From JANQNX01 sp040217095 (lineage in GTDB: Bacteria > Pseudomonadota > Gammaproteobacteria > Eutrophobiales > Eutrophobiaceae): 64,000 bases of DNA. Position numbers and translations under genes: made by a program. Under the pieces are notes generated by a model, which ran no database searches, was not told the DNA's origin, and saw nothing but the letters and a program-made list of their open reading frames with translations. Location of the stretch: NCBI GenBank assembly GCA_965229565.1, contig OZ245888.1, positions 1-64,000 of the forward strand. The letters are read 5' to 3'. Below, one piece after another: positions 39,162 through 47,566 of the stretch. How positions within the stretch are numbered: position 1 is the first letter of the stretch; the number at the start of each line of letters is the position of its first letter.

Positions 39162-40838
39162 TCAGTGGTTATCGCATTCGGCGAGGAAGGTTATGAGTTC
39201 TTCTCGATAGCGGTAATAGTCCGGGTGTGAGACCAGTGCCTTTCGACTGCGTGGACGTGGCAGATCAACATCCAGGACCTTACCCACCTTTGCGTTGGGA
39301 CCATTGGTCATCATCACCACACGGTCTGCCAGTAATATCGCTTCATCGACATCGTGTGTAACAACAATGGCAGTGACCTGTGTACGCGCCCAGACTTCCA
39401 TTAAAACTTCCTGTAATTCCCAGCGCGTCAGTGAATCCAGCATGCCAAAGGGCTCATCCAGCAACAGCAGCTTGGGTGATAAAGCAAAAGCACGGGCAAT
39501 ACCGACACGCTGTTTCATTCCATTGGATAATTCCGCTGCTTTTTTATGTAACGAGTCGCCGAGACCAACTCGAGTCAAGTAATATTCGATAATTTCATTG
39601 CGCTCTTTTCTTGAAGCATGTGGATAGACGCTTTCCACACCTAGCGCCACATTTTCTGCGGCTGTCATCCATGGAAACAGGCTAGGTGCCTGGAATACGA
39701 CGGCACGGTCCGGACCGGCACCATCAATCTCATGCTTGTCGAGTACGATACCGCCATCACTAATGTCATTCAGTCCCGCTGTCATGGACAGAACGGTGGA
39801 TTTACCACAGCCGGAGTGACCAATGATTGAAACGAACTCACCCTTCTGCATATTAAGATTAAAGCCATCGACTACAGTCAATGGTCCTTTAGGTGTCGGG
39901 TAAACCTTGGTGACGTTAAAAAATTCCAGGTACTTTCTCTCGCCCGGGTTATTCATATAGGGCTTGAGTGCATTGGGAACTTTATTCTTCTTTCCTTCAC
40001 CACTGCGATCAATTGGCTTGACCGGTGGTAGCTGAATCACGTTGTTGTCTACATCAGCGGTTTCATCGATGCCAATCTGCATCAGGTACTGCGTGATCTC
40101 ACTGCGCAGTTGCTTGAATTGCTCATCATGGTTCATGGCTGTTCTATCGCGTGGTCTATCCAGGTCAACAATAAACTCTGGACCAAACGTGGCATTAGGT
40201 CCCGGGTTGAGGGGAATAACACGGTCAGCCATGATCAGGCCTTCATCCACATCGTTGGTGATCAGGATGACGGTCTTCTGCTCCTGTTCCCAGATACGAA
40301 TGATCTCGTCCTGCAACTTGGCACGTGTTAACGCATCCAGTGCACTTAGCGGTTCATCCAGTAACAACACATCCGGACTCGCCGCGAGAGCCCGTGCAAC
40401 GTTTACGCGTTGACGCATTCCACCGGATAGTTCGGCCGGACGACGATTGACCGCGTGTGATAAACCCACCATCTCGATATATTTTTCGGTGTGGGCACGG
40501 CGTTGTTCACTGGACCAATCGGTATAGATAGCATCGACTGACAATGCAACGTTGCCATACACGGTTAACCAGGGCATTAGCGAGTAATTCTGAAAGACTA
40601 CTCCACGGTCAGGGCCGGGGCCGCTAACCGGCTTGTCTTTTTTGAAGATTTGTCCGGCATCGGCTTTTATCAGACCGGCAATTGCAGAAATGAGCGTGGT
40701 CTTGCCACTACCTGAAAATCCGACTATGGCAACAAACTCACCTTCATTAATTTCCAGATTAATATCCTTCAGGACATGGGTCTGTTTACTGCCCTTGCCA
40801 TAGGACTTGCGGAGGTTTTTTACGCTAAGAAATGACAT
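39162..40838 (-). CDS. Nitrate ABC transporter ATPase, two fused NBDs (NrtC/NrtD type)
   Basis: 558 residues from ATG 40836-40838 (GGGAG upstream); a GTG three bases earlier is possible. Two complete ABC ATPase domains are joined in one chain by a linker around residues 250-310. Domain 1: G-F-S-G-S-G-K-T Walker A, L-S-G-G-M-R-Q-R signature, L-L-L-D-E-P Walker B, but the switch position is Asn (I-T-N-D-V-D-E) instead of His. Domain 2: G-H-S-G-C-G-K-S, L-S-N-G-M-K-Q-R, L-L-L-D-E-P and the usual V-T-H-D-V-D-E. It powers NrtB for nitrate/nitrite import. Cyanobacteria split these roles between NrtC and NrtD and carry a regulatory solute-binding-like domain on NrtC; here that domain is absent. Confidence 0.92.
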   Translation of the reverse strand: MSFLSVKNLRKSYGKGSKQTHVLKDINLEINEGEFVAIVGFSGSGKTTLISAIAGLIKADAGQIFKKDKPVSGPGPDRGVVFQNYSLMPWLTVYGNVALSVDAIYTDWSSEQRRAHTEKYIEMVGLSHAVNRRPAELSGGMRQRVNVARALAASPDVLLLDEPLSALDALTRAKLQDEIIRIWEQEQKTVILITNDVDEGLIMADRVIPLNPGPNATFGPEFIVDLDRPRDRTAMNHDEQFKQLRSEITQYLMQIGIDETADVDNNVIQLPPVKPIDRSGEGKKNKVPNALKPYMNNPGERKYLEFFNVTKVYPTPKGPLTVVDGFNLNMQKGEFVSIIGHSGCGKSTVLSMTAGLNDISDGGIVLDKHEIDGAGPDRAVVFQAPSLFPWMTAAENVALGVESVYPHASRKERNEIIEYYLTRVGLGDSLHKKAAELSNGMKQRVGIARAFALSPKLLLLDEPFGMLDSLTRWELQEVLMEVWARTQVTAIVVTHDVDEAILLADRVVMMTNGPNAKVGKVLDVDLPRPRSRKALVSHPDYYRYREELITFLAECDNH

Positions 40839-40849
40839 CACTGAACTCC

Positions 40850-41977
40850 CTAGCGGCTCTCGCCGAACGTAAACAGCTTTTGCAGCGTCAACATAACGCG
40901 ATCGAGCAGGAAACCAATAAAGCCAATAGTGAATACTGCCACCATGATCTTGCCCAACGATTGCGAACTGCCATTCTGAAATTCATCCCAGACAAATTTA
41001 CCGAGGCCCGGGTTTTGCGCCAGCATTTCGGCCGCAATCAATACCATCCAGCCCACACCCAGTGACAAACGCAGACCGGTAAATATCAGCGGCAGGGCAC
41101 TTGGTAAAACAATCCTGGTGACAGTCTTCATCCAGCTAAGCTTCAATACCTTCGACACATTCATCAGGTCCTTGTCTATCGATGCCACACCAACCGCGGT
41201 ATTGATCAGCGTTGGCCACAGAGAACACAGCGTCACGGTAATCGCCGAGGTTAAAAATGACTTATCAAACCAGGAATCATCGGTTATCTCATAAGTGGCG
41301 CTCACGACCAGTGTCACAATGGGTAGCCAGGCCAATGGCGACACCGGTTTAAAGATTTGTATTAACGGATTTAACGCAGTATTAATAATATTGCTCAGGC
41401 CGCAGACGATACCAAGTGGTACTGCAACCAGTGTGGCAAGTATGAACCCGGTAAATACGGTATAAAGGCTGGTAAAAATCTGGTCCAGGTATGTCGGCGG
41501 ACCCGTGTATGGTCGAATCTTGACATTGGCATCCGGGTTACTGGCCAGTCTCTTCTCGTTACGCTCTACCTGGCGTTGAATAAAGTCTGATTCTTTTTCG
41601 CGTTCACGGTAATGATCATCCACCAGGTTTCCAGCCTCTTCCCAGACCGCGGCCGGACCGGGGATAGCACCGAGGCTGGTTTCAACCCTGGCCGCAGACC
41701 AGTCCCAGATCATCAGGAAAAAGATAAAGGCGATCACTGGCACACCAATCATTAATAACATTTGCTTGAACTGTTCCTGCGGATCCTCACCGGCACAGAG
41801 CTTGACTACTGGCACGAACCAGTTCAGTCCAACCATCTCAAAAAAATTACCGAGTCGAGTAGAAAATGGTACGCCAGATTGCTGCTTAACTTCGTTTGTA
41901 GCCTTTATTTCCCCGCTTGCTGGAGAATCTGTCGATGTTTCAGGCTGTTCCTGTTTTAGTGCTGTATTTGTTTCCAT
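40850..41977 (-). CDS. nrtB: Nitrate ABC transporter permease NrtB
   Basis: 375 residues. A hydrophilic N-terminal extension of about 70 residues precedes the first helix (I-G-V-P-V-I-A-F-I-F-F). A loop of about 90 residues follows, then a five- to six-helix permease core with a BPD_transp_1 EAA-like loop around S-I-D-K-D-L-M-N-V-S-K-V-L-K-L-S-W. P-V-S-P-L-A-W-L-P and A-E-M-L-A-Q-N-P-G-L-G are family hallmarks of NrtB/SsuC-type permeases. The 80-base gap from nrtA contains a stable hairpin. It partners NrtA and the fused ATPase. Confidence 0.92.
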   Translation of the reverse strand: METNTALKQEQPETSTDSPASGEIKATNEVKQQSGVPFSTRLGNFFEMVGLNWFVPVVKLCAGEDPQEQFKQMLLMIGVPVIAFIFFLMIWDWSAARVETSLGAIPGPAAVWEEAGNLVDDHYREREKESDFIQRQVERNEKRLASNPDANVKIRPYTGPPTYLDQIFTSLYTVFTGFILATLVAVPLGIVCGLSNIINTALNPLIQIFKPVSPLAWLPIVTLVVSATYEITDDSWFDKSFLTSAITVTLCSLWPTLINTAVGVASIDKDLMNVSKVLKLSWMKTVTRIVLPSALPLIFTGLRLSLGVGWMVLIAAEMLAQNPGLGKFVWDEFQNGSSQSLGKIMVAVFTIGFIGFLLDRVMLTLQKLFTFGESR

Positions 41978-42009
41978 AGTCTTTATCTATTCCAATATTT
42001 ATAAAGATC

Positions 42010-42031
42010 GGCGCCTGCTTTCACAGGCGCC
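42010..42031 (-). promoter_or_regulatory. Intercistronic hairpin between nrtA and nrtB
   Basis: GGCGCCTG-N6-CAGGCGCC forms a perfect eight-pair G+C-rich stem in the transcript, followed by only a weak T-containing stretch. Such a hairpin after a binding-protein gene often stabilises the upstream mRNA or partially terminates, giving more NrtA than NrtB. That role is inferred from position. Confidence 0.6.
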
Positions 42032-42057
42032 TACCAAATGGCCTATCAGAGGGCTCA

Positions 42058-43416
42058 CTAGTTAACTGTTTCATCTCCCTTCAACCCAATCGGGAATTTA
42101 CTGAGGTAATCATTGGGAAACTTTCCATCAAACGTGATTTCATCGATGAACTCGGTTTGTGCCGGTTTGTAACCATCGGTATCCCACGGGATGTCTTCTT
42201 TCTTAATCAAACCTTCCTCAACCAGTTCCTTTGCCGCTGCCAGGTAGATGTCAGGTCGGTAAACTTTCTTAGCGACTTCGTGATACCAGCTATCCGGCCT
42301 GGATTCTGTAATCTGTCCCCAGCGACGCATCTGTGTCAGATACCAGATCGCATCGCTGTAAAACGGATAAGTGGCAAAGTAACGATAGAAAACGTTGAAA
42401 TCGGGAAGTGAGCGTTTATCACCCTTCTCGTATTCAAAGGTGCCTGTCATGCTGTTGGCAATCACCTCGTAGTCAGCGCCGACGTATTCAGAACGAGACA
42501 GGATCTCGACTGCTTCCTCGCGATTGGCGTCGTTATTGGCATCCAGCCATTGCGCTGCGCGTATTAATGCCTTGACTACAGCCTTGTGGGTATTCGGATT
42601 GGCCTCGGCCCACTCCGCGCTGACACCGAAGACTTTTTCCGGGTTATTTTTCCAGATCTCGTAGTCGGTAATGACTGGCACACCGATCCCCTTGAAGACG
42701 GCTTGCTGGTTCCAGGGCTCGCCCACGCAATAACCGTATATCGTGCCAGCCTCCATGGTTGCCGGCATCTGCGGCGGTGGTGTTACCGACAACAGTGCAT
42801 CGGCACTGATCTGACCGGTAATATCATTCTTTGAGTAATACCCCGGGTGGATGCCACCGGCTGCAAGCCAGTAACGTAATTCGTAGTTATGGGTAGACAC
42901 CGGGAACACCATACCCATGTTGAATGGTTTACCCTCGGCCTTGTACTCATCGACTACTGGTTTCAGGTAGTCGGCCTTAATGGGATGTACCGGCTTACCA
43001 TCTTCACCCTTAGGTACGTATTGTTTCATCTGTTCCCAGATATCATTGGAGACAGTAATTCCGTTTCCATTCAGGTCCATACTGAACGCGGTAATGACGT
43101 CAGCCTTGGTACCAAAACCGATGGTTGCGCCTAGTGGCTGGCCGGCCAGCATGTGTGCGCCATCCAGTTCACCATCAATAACTCGATCCAGTAATACCTT
43201 CCAGTTGGCCTGGGGTTCCAGAGTGACGTACAGACCTTCGTCCTCGAAATAACCTTTTTCATAGGCGATCGCCAGCGGCGCCATATCCGTCAGTTTGATA
43301 AAACCAAACTTGAGGTCTTCCTTCTCCAGATCTTCAAAAGCGTGAGCGTTGCCTGCAAGAAGCAGGGACGCCGCAAGAAAGCTTCTAATTACAGTATTCC
43401 AGTATTTACTACGCAT
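42058..43416 (-). CDS. nrtA: Nitrate ABC transporter substrate-binding protein NrtA
   Basis: 452 residues. A Sec signal peptide ends at G-N-A-H-A, followed by the NrtA/CmpA-type fold: F-I-K-L-T-D-M-A-P-L-A-I-A-Y-E-K-G-Y-F, L-D-G-A-H-M-L-A-G-Q-P, and G-Y-C-V-G-E-P-W-N. No lipobox is visible, so it is probably soluble in the periplasm. It captures nitrate (and nitrite) for NrtB. First gene of the seven-gene operon, with GGAGA upstream of the ATG. It is preceded by a sigma-54 promoter and an attenuator leader. The cytoplasmic homologue NasS is encoded just upstream. Confidence 0.94.
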   Translation of the reverse strand: MRSKYWNTVIRSFLAASLLLAGNAHAFEDLEKEDLKFGFIKLTDMAPLAIAYEKGYFEDEGLYVTLEPQANWKVLLDRVIDGELDGAHMLAGQPLGATIGFGTKADVITAFSMDLNGNGITVSNDIWEQMKQYVPKGEDGKPVHPIKADYLKPVVDEYKAEGKPFNMGMVFPVSTHNYELRYWLAAGGIHPGYYSKNDITGQISADALLSVTPPPQMPATMEAGTIYGYCVGEPWNQQAVFKGIGVPVITDYEIWKNNPEKVFGVSAEWAEANPNTHKAVVKALIRAAQWLDANNDANREEAVEILSRSEYVGADYEVIANSMTGTFEYEKGDKRSLPDFNVFYRYFATYPFYSDAIWYLTQMRRWGQITESRPDSWYHEVAKKVYRPDIYLAAAKELVEEGLIKKEDIPWDTDGYKPAQTEFIDEITFDGKFPNDYLSKFPIGLKGDETVN

Positions 43417-43455
43417 TACTTATCTCCAGGTGACAATCCGGTCTTGAAAGACAGG

Positions 43456-43499
43456 CAAAAAAAAACGCCCAGGGAACGATACTCTGTTCCATGGACGCC
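43456..43499 (-). terminator. Leader attenuator of the nrtA operon
   Basis: In the minus-strand transcript GGCGTCCATGGAAC pairs with GTTCCCTGGGCG, then a run of nine U follows: a strong intrinsic terminator 40 bases before nrtA. It is preceded by two hairpins, TGAGGC-ACCGTTA-GCCTCA (43540-43558; loop with A at 1 and G at 4, but seven bases) and TAAAC-N8-GTTTA (43514-43531). This hairpin-hairpin-terminator order is the known RNA target of NasT/NasR ANTAR proteins, which prevent termination when nitrate or nitrite is present. Confidence 0.82.
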
Positions 43500-43583
43500 T
43501 TTGCCCGTTTACTTAAACCAGTGAAAGTTTACATATACGTGAGGCTAACGGTGCCTCAACTTAAATCTCTAATTATTGTTATC

Positions 43584-43599
43584 GCAAGAGCTATGCCAA
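43584..43599 (-). promoter_or_regulatory. Sigma-54 promoter of the nrtA operon
   Basis: On the minus strand TTGGCATAGCTCTTGC has GG and GC separated by exactly ten bases, the -24/-12 arrangement of sigma-54 (RpoN). Transcription would start near 43572, just before the leader hairpins. Further upstream two GTGCAC-containing elements (near 43670 and 43700) resemble NtrC half-sites (GGTGCA/TGCAC). Nitrogen-limitation control by NtrC is therefore likely. Confidence 0.78.
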
Positions 43600-43720
43600 A
43601 AAGCCTGCTCGTATAAAACCATTGTATATCAACATTTCATGAATATTTAGTCGATTAAGCAGGATATTTCGTGCACCAAAAAGATAAAACCGGTGTCAAT
43701 CGTGCACAATTTCAGCGCAT

Positions 43721-45019
43721 CTATCGATTCAGTTTTTCCAATTGTGCCAACTCGACCAGGCAGTTCTCGACCTTGTGCCCGGAGAGATAACTCACCACAT
43801 TGTCCGGATCGAAGACGATGTTATCCATGTATTTATCTGCACCCAGTTTGAAATCCAGGTCGTCATCATCCAGCTTCCATTCACTGCCCTGTTCACCCTC
43901 GGTCTTGTAATTGAAAGACGGGTAAGTCAGACCAAGACGACTGGCGGCCAATCGATACACATCCGGCCGATAAACTGCTTCTGCAATCTGCTTGATATCG
44001 ATGACTTCCTGTAATTGCCCCCAGCGATACATCTGGCTAATGATCCATGTGGCATGTGAACACCAGGGGAAATTGGCCTGGTAGCGATGAAATACATGCA
44101 TATCAGGAATTGACCTGGGTTCAGCATCGGCATGGTTATTAAAGTTGCCCGCCAGCGATGCACGAATAATATCGGGTTCTATACCAATGTACTCATCACT
44201 TGCGAGTACATTGGCAAAACTGTCACGATTATTAGCGTTATCTATCCATGCCGCAGCCTCGATCAAGGCCATTACCAGGCAAAGGTGTGTTTTCGGGTGT
44301 TTCGCGGCCCAGTCCCTTGTAACACCGAACACCTTCTCCGGCGAATTATTCCATATCTGGTAACCACTGGTTAACAGTTTCCCAACACCCATACTCACGG
44401 CACAACTGTTCCATGGTTCACCCACGCAGAAACCATCAATCAGTCCGTCCTTGAGGTTATCCACCATGTACTGAGGAGGAATGACTTTTAGTGCCACGTC
44501 CCTGTCCGGGTTAATCCCGGCGGCTGCCATCCAGTAACGTATCTCATAATTATGATTTGAATACGGGTAAACCATGGCAAAGTTAAGCATAGGCTTTCCC
44601 GCCGCACTGTCCTCCTGCAGAATTTGTTTCAATGCTTTTGCTGAAAGGTTGGGATCATTTTCTATGTTGGCGTCTTTTTCCAGCAATCTTTCATAAAGCG
44701 CTTTTGATACAGTAATTGCGTTTCCATTCAGGTTCATACTGAACGATGTCACCATGGGTTTCTTGTTAAAACCAAGTCCCAACGTCGTTGCGATGGTCAT
44801 GCCCGCCAGCATGTGAGCGCCATCCAGTGCGCCCACGCATACCTTGTCACGAATATTGGCCCAGGAGGCCTCGCGCGAAAGACTCACCTCCAGCCCGTAT
44901 TTTTTAAAGAAGCCCTGTTCCCTGGCTGCTACAAGCACACAGCAATCAACAAGAGGAATAAACCCCAGTGTTAATTCATGCTTTTCCGGTACAGGTAGCT
45001 TGCTTTTTTCAGTCATCAT
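43721..45019 (-). CDS. nasS: Cytoplasmic nitrate/nitrite sensor NasS
   Basis: 432 residues, clearly homologous to NrtA (L-D-G-A-H-M-L-A-G, F-S-M-N-L-N-G-N-A-I-T-V-S, G-F-C-V-G-E-P-W-N) but without a signal peptide, so it stays in the cytoplasm. NasS binds nitrate or nitrite and, when empty, holds NasT inactive. Its start overlaps the nasT stop, indicating equal synthesis of the two partners. In this window the likely targets are the leaders before nrtA, the porin gene and the 47.7-kb operon. Confidence 0.92.
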   Translation of the reverse strand: MMTEKSKLPVPEKHELTLGFIPLVDCCVLVAAREQGFFKKYGLEVSLSREASWANIRDKVCVGALDGAHMLAGMTIATTLGLGFNKKPMVTSFSMNLNGNAITVSKALYERLLEKDANIENDPNLSAKALKQILQEDSAAGKPMLNFAMVYPYSNHNYEIRYWMAAAGINPDRDVALKVIPPQYMVDNLKDGLIDGFCVGEPWNSCAVSMGVGKLLTSGYQIWNNSPEKVFGVTRDWAAKHPKTHLCLVMALIEAAAWIDNANNRDSFANVLASDEYIGIEPDIIRASLAGNFNNHADAEPRSIPDMHVFHRYQANFPWCSHATWIISQMYRWGQLQEVIDIKQIAEAVYRPDVYRLAASRLGLTYPSFNYKTEGEQGSEWKLDDDDLDFKLGADKYMDNIVFDPDNVVSYLSGHKVENCLVELAQLEKLNR

Positions 45020-45621
45020 TATTTTCCCGTTCTCAACAGTTCTGCCGCAGCAATAATGCTGCGAGCCAGGTCAACCAGTTTCATGTTCCTGCTCATGGCA
45101 ATTTTTTGCATTGTTTTATGCGCGGTTTCCTCGTCATAATTTTGCTGCTTCATGACGATGCCCTTGGCCCTCTCGATCAACTTGCGTTCTTCCAGCGTGT
45201 TTTTTGTTTTCTCCAACTCTTCCCTGATTGATTGGTACTCCTTGAAGCGCGCCATCGCGGTTTCCAGGATTGGCATTACTCGTTGTGGATGCATCCCGTC
45301 TACGATGTATGCCGTCACACCAGCCTTCACTGCTTTCTGTATGGTGTCGCTGTCATCATCATTGGTGAACATCACGATCGGTCTTGGTCTCTCTGCACTA
45401 ATACTGTGCATATGTTCGATGGTATCGCGGTCAGGTGAATCCATATCGATAATGATAATGTCTGGCTGGTAACGACTGACAAGTTGCGGAAGGTCATGCC
45501 CTGAAGAGGCGGTGGCCACAATCCTGTGACCCAGGTTGGTCAACAATTTTTCCATCGCCATCGAGCGCTCAGGCAATTCATCAATGATCATAATGTTGAG
45601 TTGTTTATTGTCTCTAGCCAT
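45019..45621 (-). CDS. nasT: ANTAR-domain antiterminator NasT
   Basis: 200 residues from MARDNKQLN (ATG 45619-45621); the open frame upstream runs into a terminator and is not used. A receiver-like domain (about 8-125, I-M-I-I-D-E-L, D-I-I-I-I-D-M-D-S-P) is followed by a helical linker and an ANTAR RNA-binding domain (about 140-198, E-R-K-L-I-E-R-A-K-G-I-V-M, A-H-K-T-M-Q-K-I-A). NasT binds two-hairpin leaders and blocks terminator formation. Shine-Dalgarno is weak. It is separated from the upstream porin gene by a terminator, so its expression may come from read-through or a promoter I cannot locate. Confidence 0.95.
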   Translation of the reverse strand: MARDNKQLNIMIIDELPERSMAMEKLLTNLGHRIVATASSGHDLPQLVSRYQPDIIIIDMDSPDRDTIEHMHSISAERPRPIVMFTNDDDSDTIQKAVKAGVTAYIVDGMHPQRVMPILETAMARFKEYQSIREELEKTKNTLEERKLIERAKGIVMKQQNYDEETAHKTMQKIAMSRNMKLVDLARSIIAAAELLRTGK

Positions 45622-45681
45622 ATTAATTATTGTGTTTTCAATGCTCTTAGCTAATTTTGCTCTTTCATAATAAACAAAAGA

Positions 45682-45704
45682 CCCCCGGCCTTTTTGGCCG
45701 GGGA
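45682..45704 (-). terminator. Intrinsic terminator between the porin gene and nasT
   Basis: CCCCGGCC-N5-GGCCGGGG gives a very stable eight-pair stem, followed in the minus direction by TCTTTTGTTT. It lies 50 bases after the porin stop and 60 bases before nasT. Confidence 0.85.
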
Positions 45705-45755
45705 TCCTGTAATTAATCAACAACAAACTGATTATGATTTCTGGTTTATTACTGC

Positions 45756-47018
45756 CTAGTACTTGAAGGTAAAGTACGCCCAGTACTTACTTAAATCAGT
45801 CGATTTCGGGTTACCCACATCCGAAGATGCATCGTATCCTGCATATTTCAGACCAACGGTATAGTGCTTGGCAAATTTTTTGGTAAACCAGATATCCAGT
45901 TCGTCACCATAATCAAAGCCGGCGTTCTCCGCCTCAAGCATATGATAGGAAACGATCAGTTTGGTATCGTAAGCACCGGTCGCGACAACGGTAAAGTAAG
46001 TGTCTTCGATACCAGCAGCCGGGGTGGCGAGGAAATTATCAGCCCAACCCTGGAAGGCGTGACCGGTTGCCAGCGGTGTCTTGAACGCATTGACACCATC
46101 ACCCGCACTTTCAAGCACCTCGTAACTGACCTTGGCCATCAGCGATTTGATAAACATCCCGTCGAACCTGGTTTTAAAACCACCTTCAAACAGGTAATAA
46201 TCCGCGTCATAGCTCGCAGCCGAGTTACCACCTTCTTCCTGCATGGCATACTCGGCGGTATAGATTAACCTGGTTCCCTCTTTAAATATCGGGAAACCAC
46301 CGTCAGCGCGGAGACCATATGTTTCTGTAGACAACCCGGGTAAATCATCAAATTCCAGATCGTAGTAATAACCCTCGAGATTTACATATTTCAGGCCTTT
46401 GTATTGCGCATTCAGGATTGGGGCACTCATATCACGGTCGGTACCGAAGATGGTGTTGTTATTCCAGATATAACCAGCCAACAGCGTGGTATCAGGCAAC
46501 GAGGTGTTGGTAACGGTAATCGAATCCTGGGTCTGCCAGTTTTGACGCCAGAGGACAGTGCCCAGGAAACGATGAAACGGGGCGGCCCTGGGCGTAATAA
46601 TCTGGCGACCAACTTTCACGAGCGTATCATTCATGAAAGTACCACCAAGGAATGCCTGGTTGATTTCGGTTCCACTTGGATCAGCTATTGTAGGCAAAGT
46701 GCCACGACCATTACGGGTATCATTGTACTGGGTATCACTCAAAACATCGGTGGTGTTTTCAAACTGTATGTAGCCAAACACATTATGAAAACTGCCCGTT
46801 TTATATCCCAGCGTTGACCGTACGGTAAACGCATCACCATCGTCAGTCTTCGAGTCATCTTCTACAAATTCGTAACGTGGCCGGAAACTGAAGTCCACCT
46901 TGCCGCTGGTCAATGCTTCCATCAATGCATCGTCAGCCTGAACGCTCATGCTCGTAGCGGACATCCCCATTAAGATGACGCCAGATATCGTCAATTGCTT
47001 ATAAATATTAGTTTTCAC
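45756..47018 (-). CDS. AlgE-like (alginate export family) outer membrane porin
   Basis: 420 residues from GTG 47016-47018, with GGGAGA upstream; a longer frame begins inside the leader terminator. A signal peptide ends near S-V-Q-A-D-D. The rest is beta-barrel-like with alternating aromatic residues, R-P-R-Y-E-F-V near the start, F-L-G-G-T-F, V-G-R-Q-I-I-T-P-R-A-A-P-F-H-R and a terminal Y-W-A-Y-F-T-F-K-Y ending in an aromatic residue. This matches the alginate-export/OprD-like porin family annotated beside nitrate assimilation genes. Control by the same type of sigma-54/leader module as nrtA suggests that it lets nitrate or nitrite through the outer membrane rather than exporting alginate. 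Confidence 0.82.
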   Translation of the reverse strand: MKTNIYKQLTISGVILMGMSATSMSVQADDALMEALTSGKVDFSFRPRYEFVEDDSKTDDGDAFTVRSTLGYKTGSFHNVFGYIQFENTTDVLSDTQYNDTRNGRGTLPTIADPSGTEINQAFLGGTFMNDTLVKVGRQIITPRAAPFHRFLGTVLWRQNWQTQDSITVTNTSLPDTTLLAGYIWNNNTIFGTDRDMSAPILNAQYKGLKYVNLEGYYYDLEFDDLPGLSTETYGLRADGGFPIFKEGTRLIYTAEYAMQEEGGNSAASYDADYYLFEGGFKTRFDGMFIKSLMAKVSYEVLESAGDGVNAFKTPLATGHAFQGWADNFLATPAAGIEDTYFTVVATGAYDTKLIVSYHMLEAENAGFDYGDELDIWFTKKFAKHYTVGLKYAGYDASSDVGNPKSTDLSKYWAYFTFKY

Positions 47019-47040
47019 TACTTTTCTCCCTCTGGTACTA

Positions 47041-47096
47041 CTTTTTTGAAACAAAAAAAAACCACGTCAGCGAGCTGAGCGTGGCTTCATTACCGA
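47041..47096 (-). terminator. Leader attenuator of the porin gene
   Basis: In the minus-strand transcript CCACGCTCA-GCTCGC-TGACGTGG (one bulged base) is followed by a run of ten U, ending about 25 bases before the GTG start. Just upstream TGATTAC-AATGGC-GTAATCA (47118-47137) is a perfect seven-pair hairpin with a six-base loop having A at 1 and G at 4, the hallmark of an ANTAR target. The first hairpin of the expected pair is less clear (GTAAC...GTTAC near 47154-47175). Confidence 0.8.
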
Positions 47097-47197
47097 TTAG
47101 TAAATCTTTTACTTTCTGATTACGCCATTGTAATCAATCGTGATACTGCAAATGTAACAACGTAAATGCAGTTACCACAAAACATGGAAAGCACTAG

Positions 47198-47214
47198 TGC
47201 AATTAACAGGCCAA
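47198..47214 (-). promoter_or_regulatory. Sigma-54 promoter of the porin gene
   Basis: On the minus strand TTGGCCTGTTAATTGCA contains GG-N10-GC at the exact -24/-12 spacing, close to the consensus YTGGCAC-N5-TTGCW. It lies directly upstream of the ANTAR-type leader hairpins, as at nrtA. Confidence 0.75.
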
Positions 47215-47537
47215 CATATTACGGGTTTGAATTTATTACGTTTTTGTTAATCCAGCGCGTGAACGGACAAGCGCTATTGCACAACATTAGTTCGAAACAG
47301 GTTTGATTTGCCCGATTTAAGTGCTCGAACAATAAATACACTGCTGCTAAAAGATTTTTACTATTCGTTCTTAACAAGAATTTTATTATCGATACTGACG
47401 TTTATGATCACAAGAAAGAAAATATTTGTTCAATAATGATGCAATGATTCATCAAAAGAGTGCACAAGTTCTCTATTAGAACACCATGTCAATAATATGA
47501 GAGCAACAATAACAAGAACTTATACTGCTATTAAATT
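47215..47537. other. Divergent upstream regulatory region between porin and redox operon
   Basis: About 320 bases without a gene, A+T-rich, lying between two divergent sigma-54-type promoters. A GTGCAC element near 47461 resembles an NtrC/enhancer half-site. The spacing allows a shared upstream activator to act on both promoters. I see no other structure. Confidence 0.55.
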
Positions 47538-47554
47538 ATGGCATACATCATGCA
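47538..47554 (+). promoter_or_regulatory. Sigma-54-like promoter of the redox operon
   Basis: ATGGCATACATCATGCA contains GG-N10-GC. It departs from the best consensus (ATGC instead of TTGC in the -12 element), but spacing, TGGCA core and location just before an ANTAR-type leader are the same as at nrtA and the porin gene. Confidence 0.62.
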
Positions 47555-47566
47555 ATTATCTTTAGC

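Noticed and set aside
39162..40838. Frameshifted fusion of two separate ATPase genes
   Set aside because: The linker is in frame and both domains are complete, and no internal stop or start signal suggests two genes.
45622..45726. N-terminal extension of NasT
   Set aside because: It reads through the terminator hairpin at 45682-45704; the receiver domain begins after the ATG at 45621.
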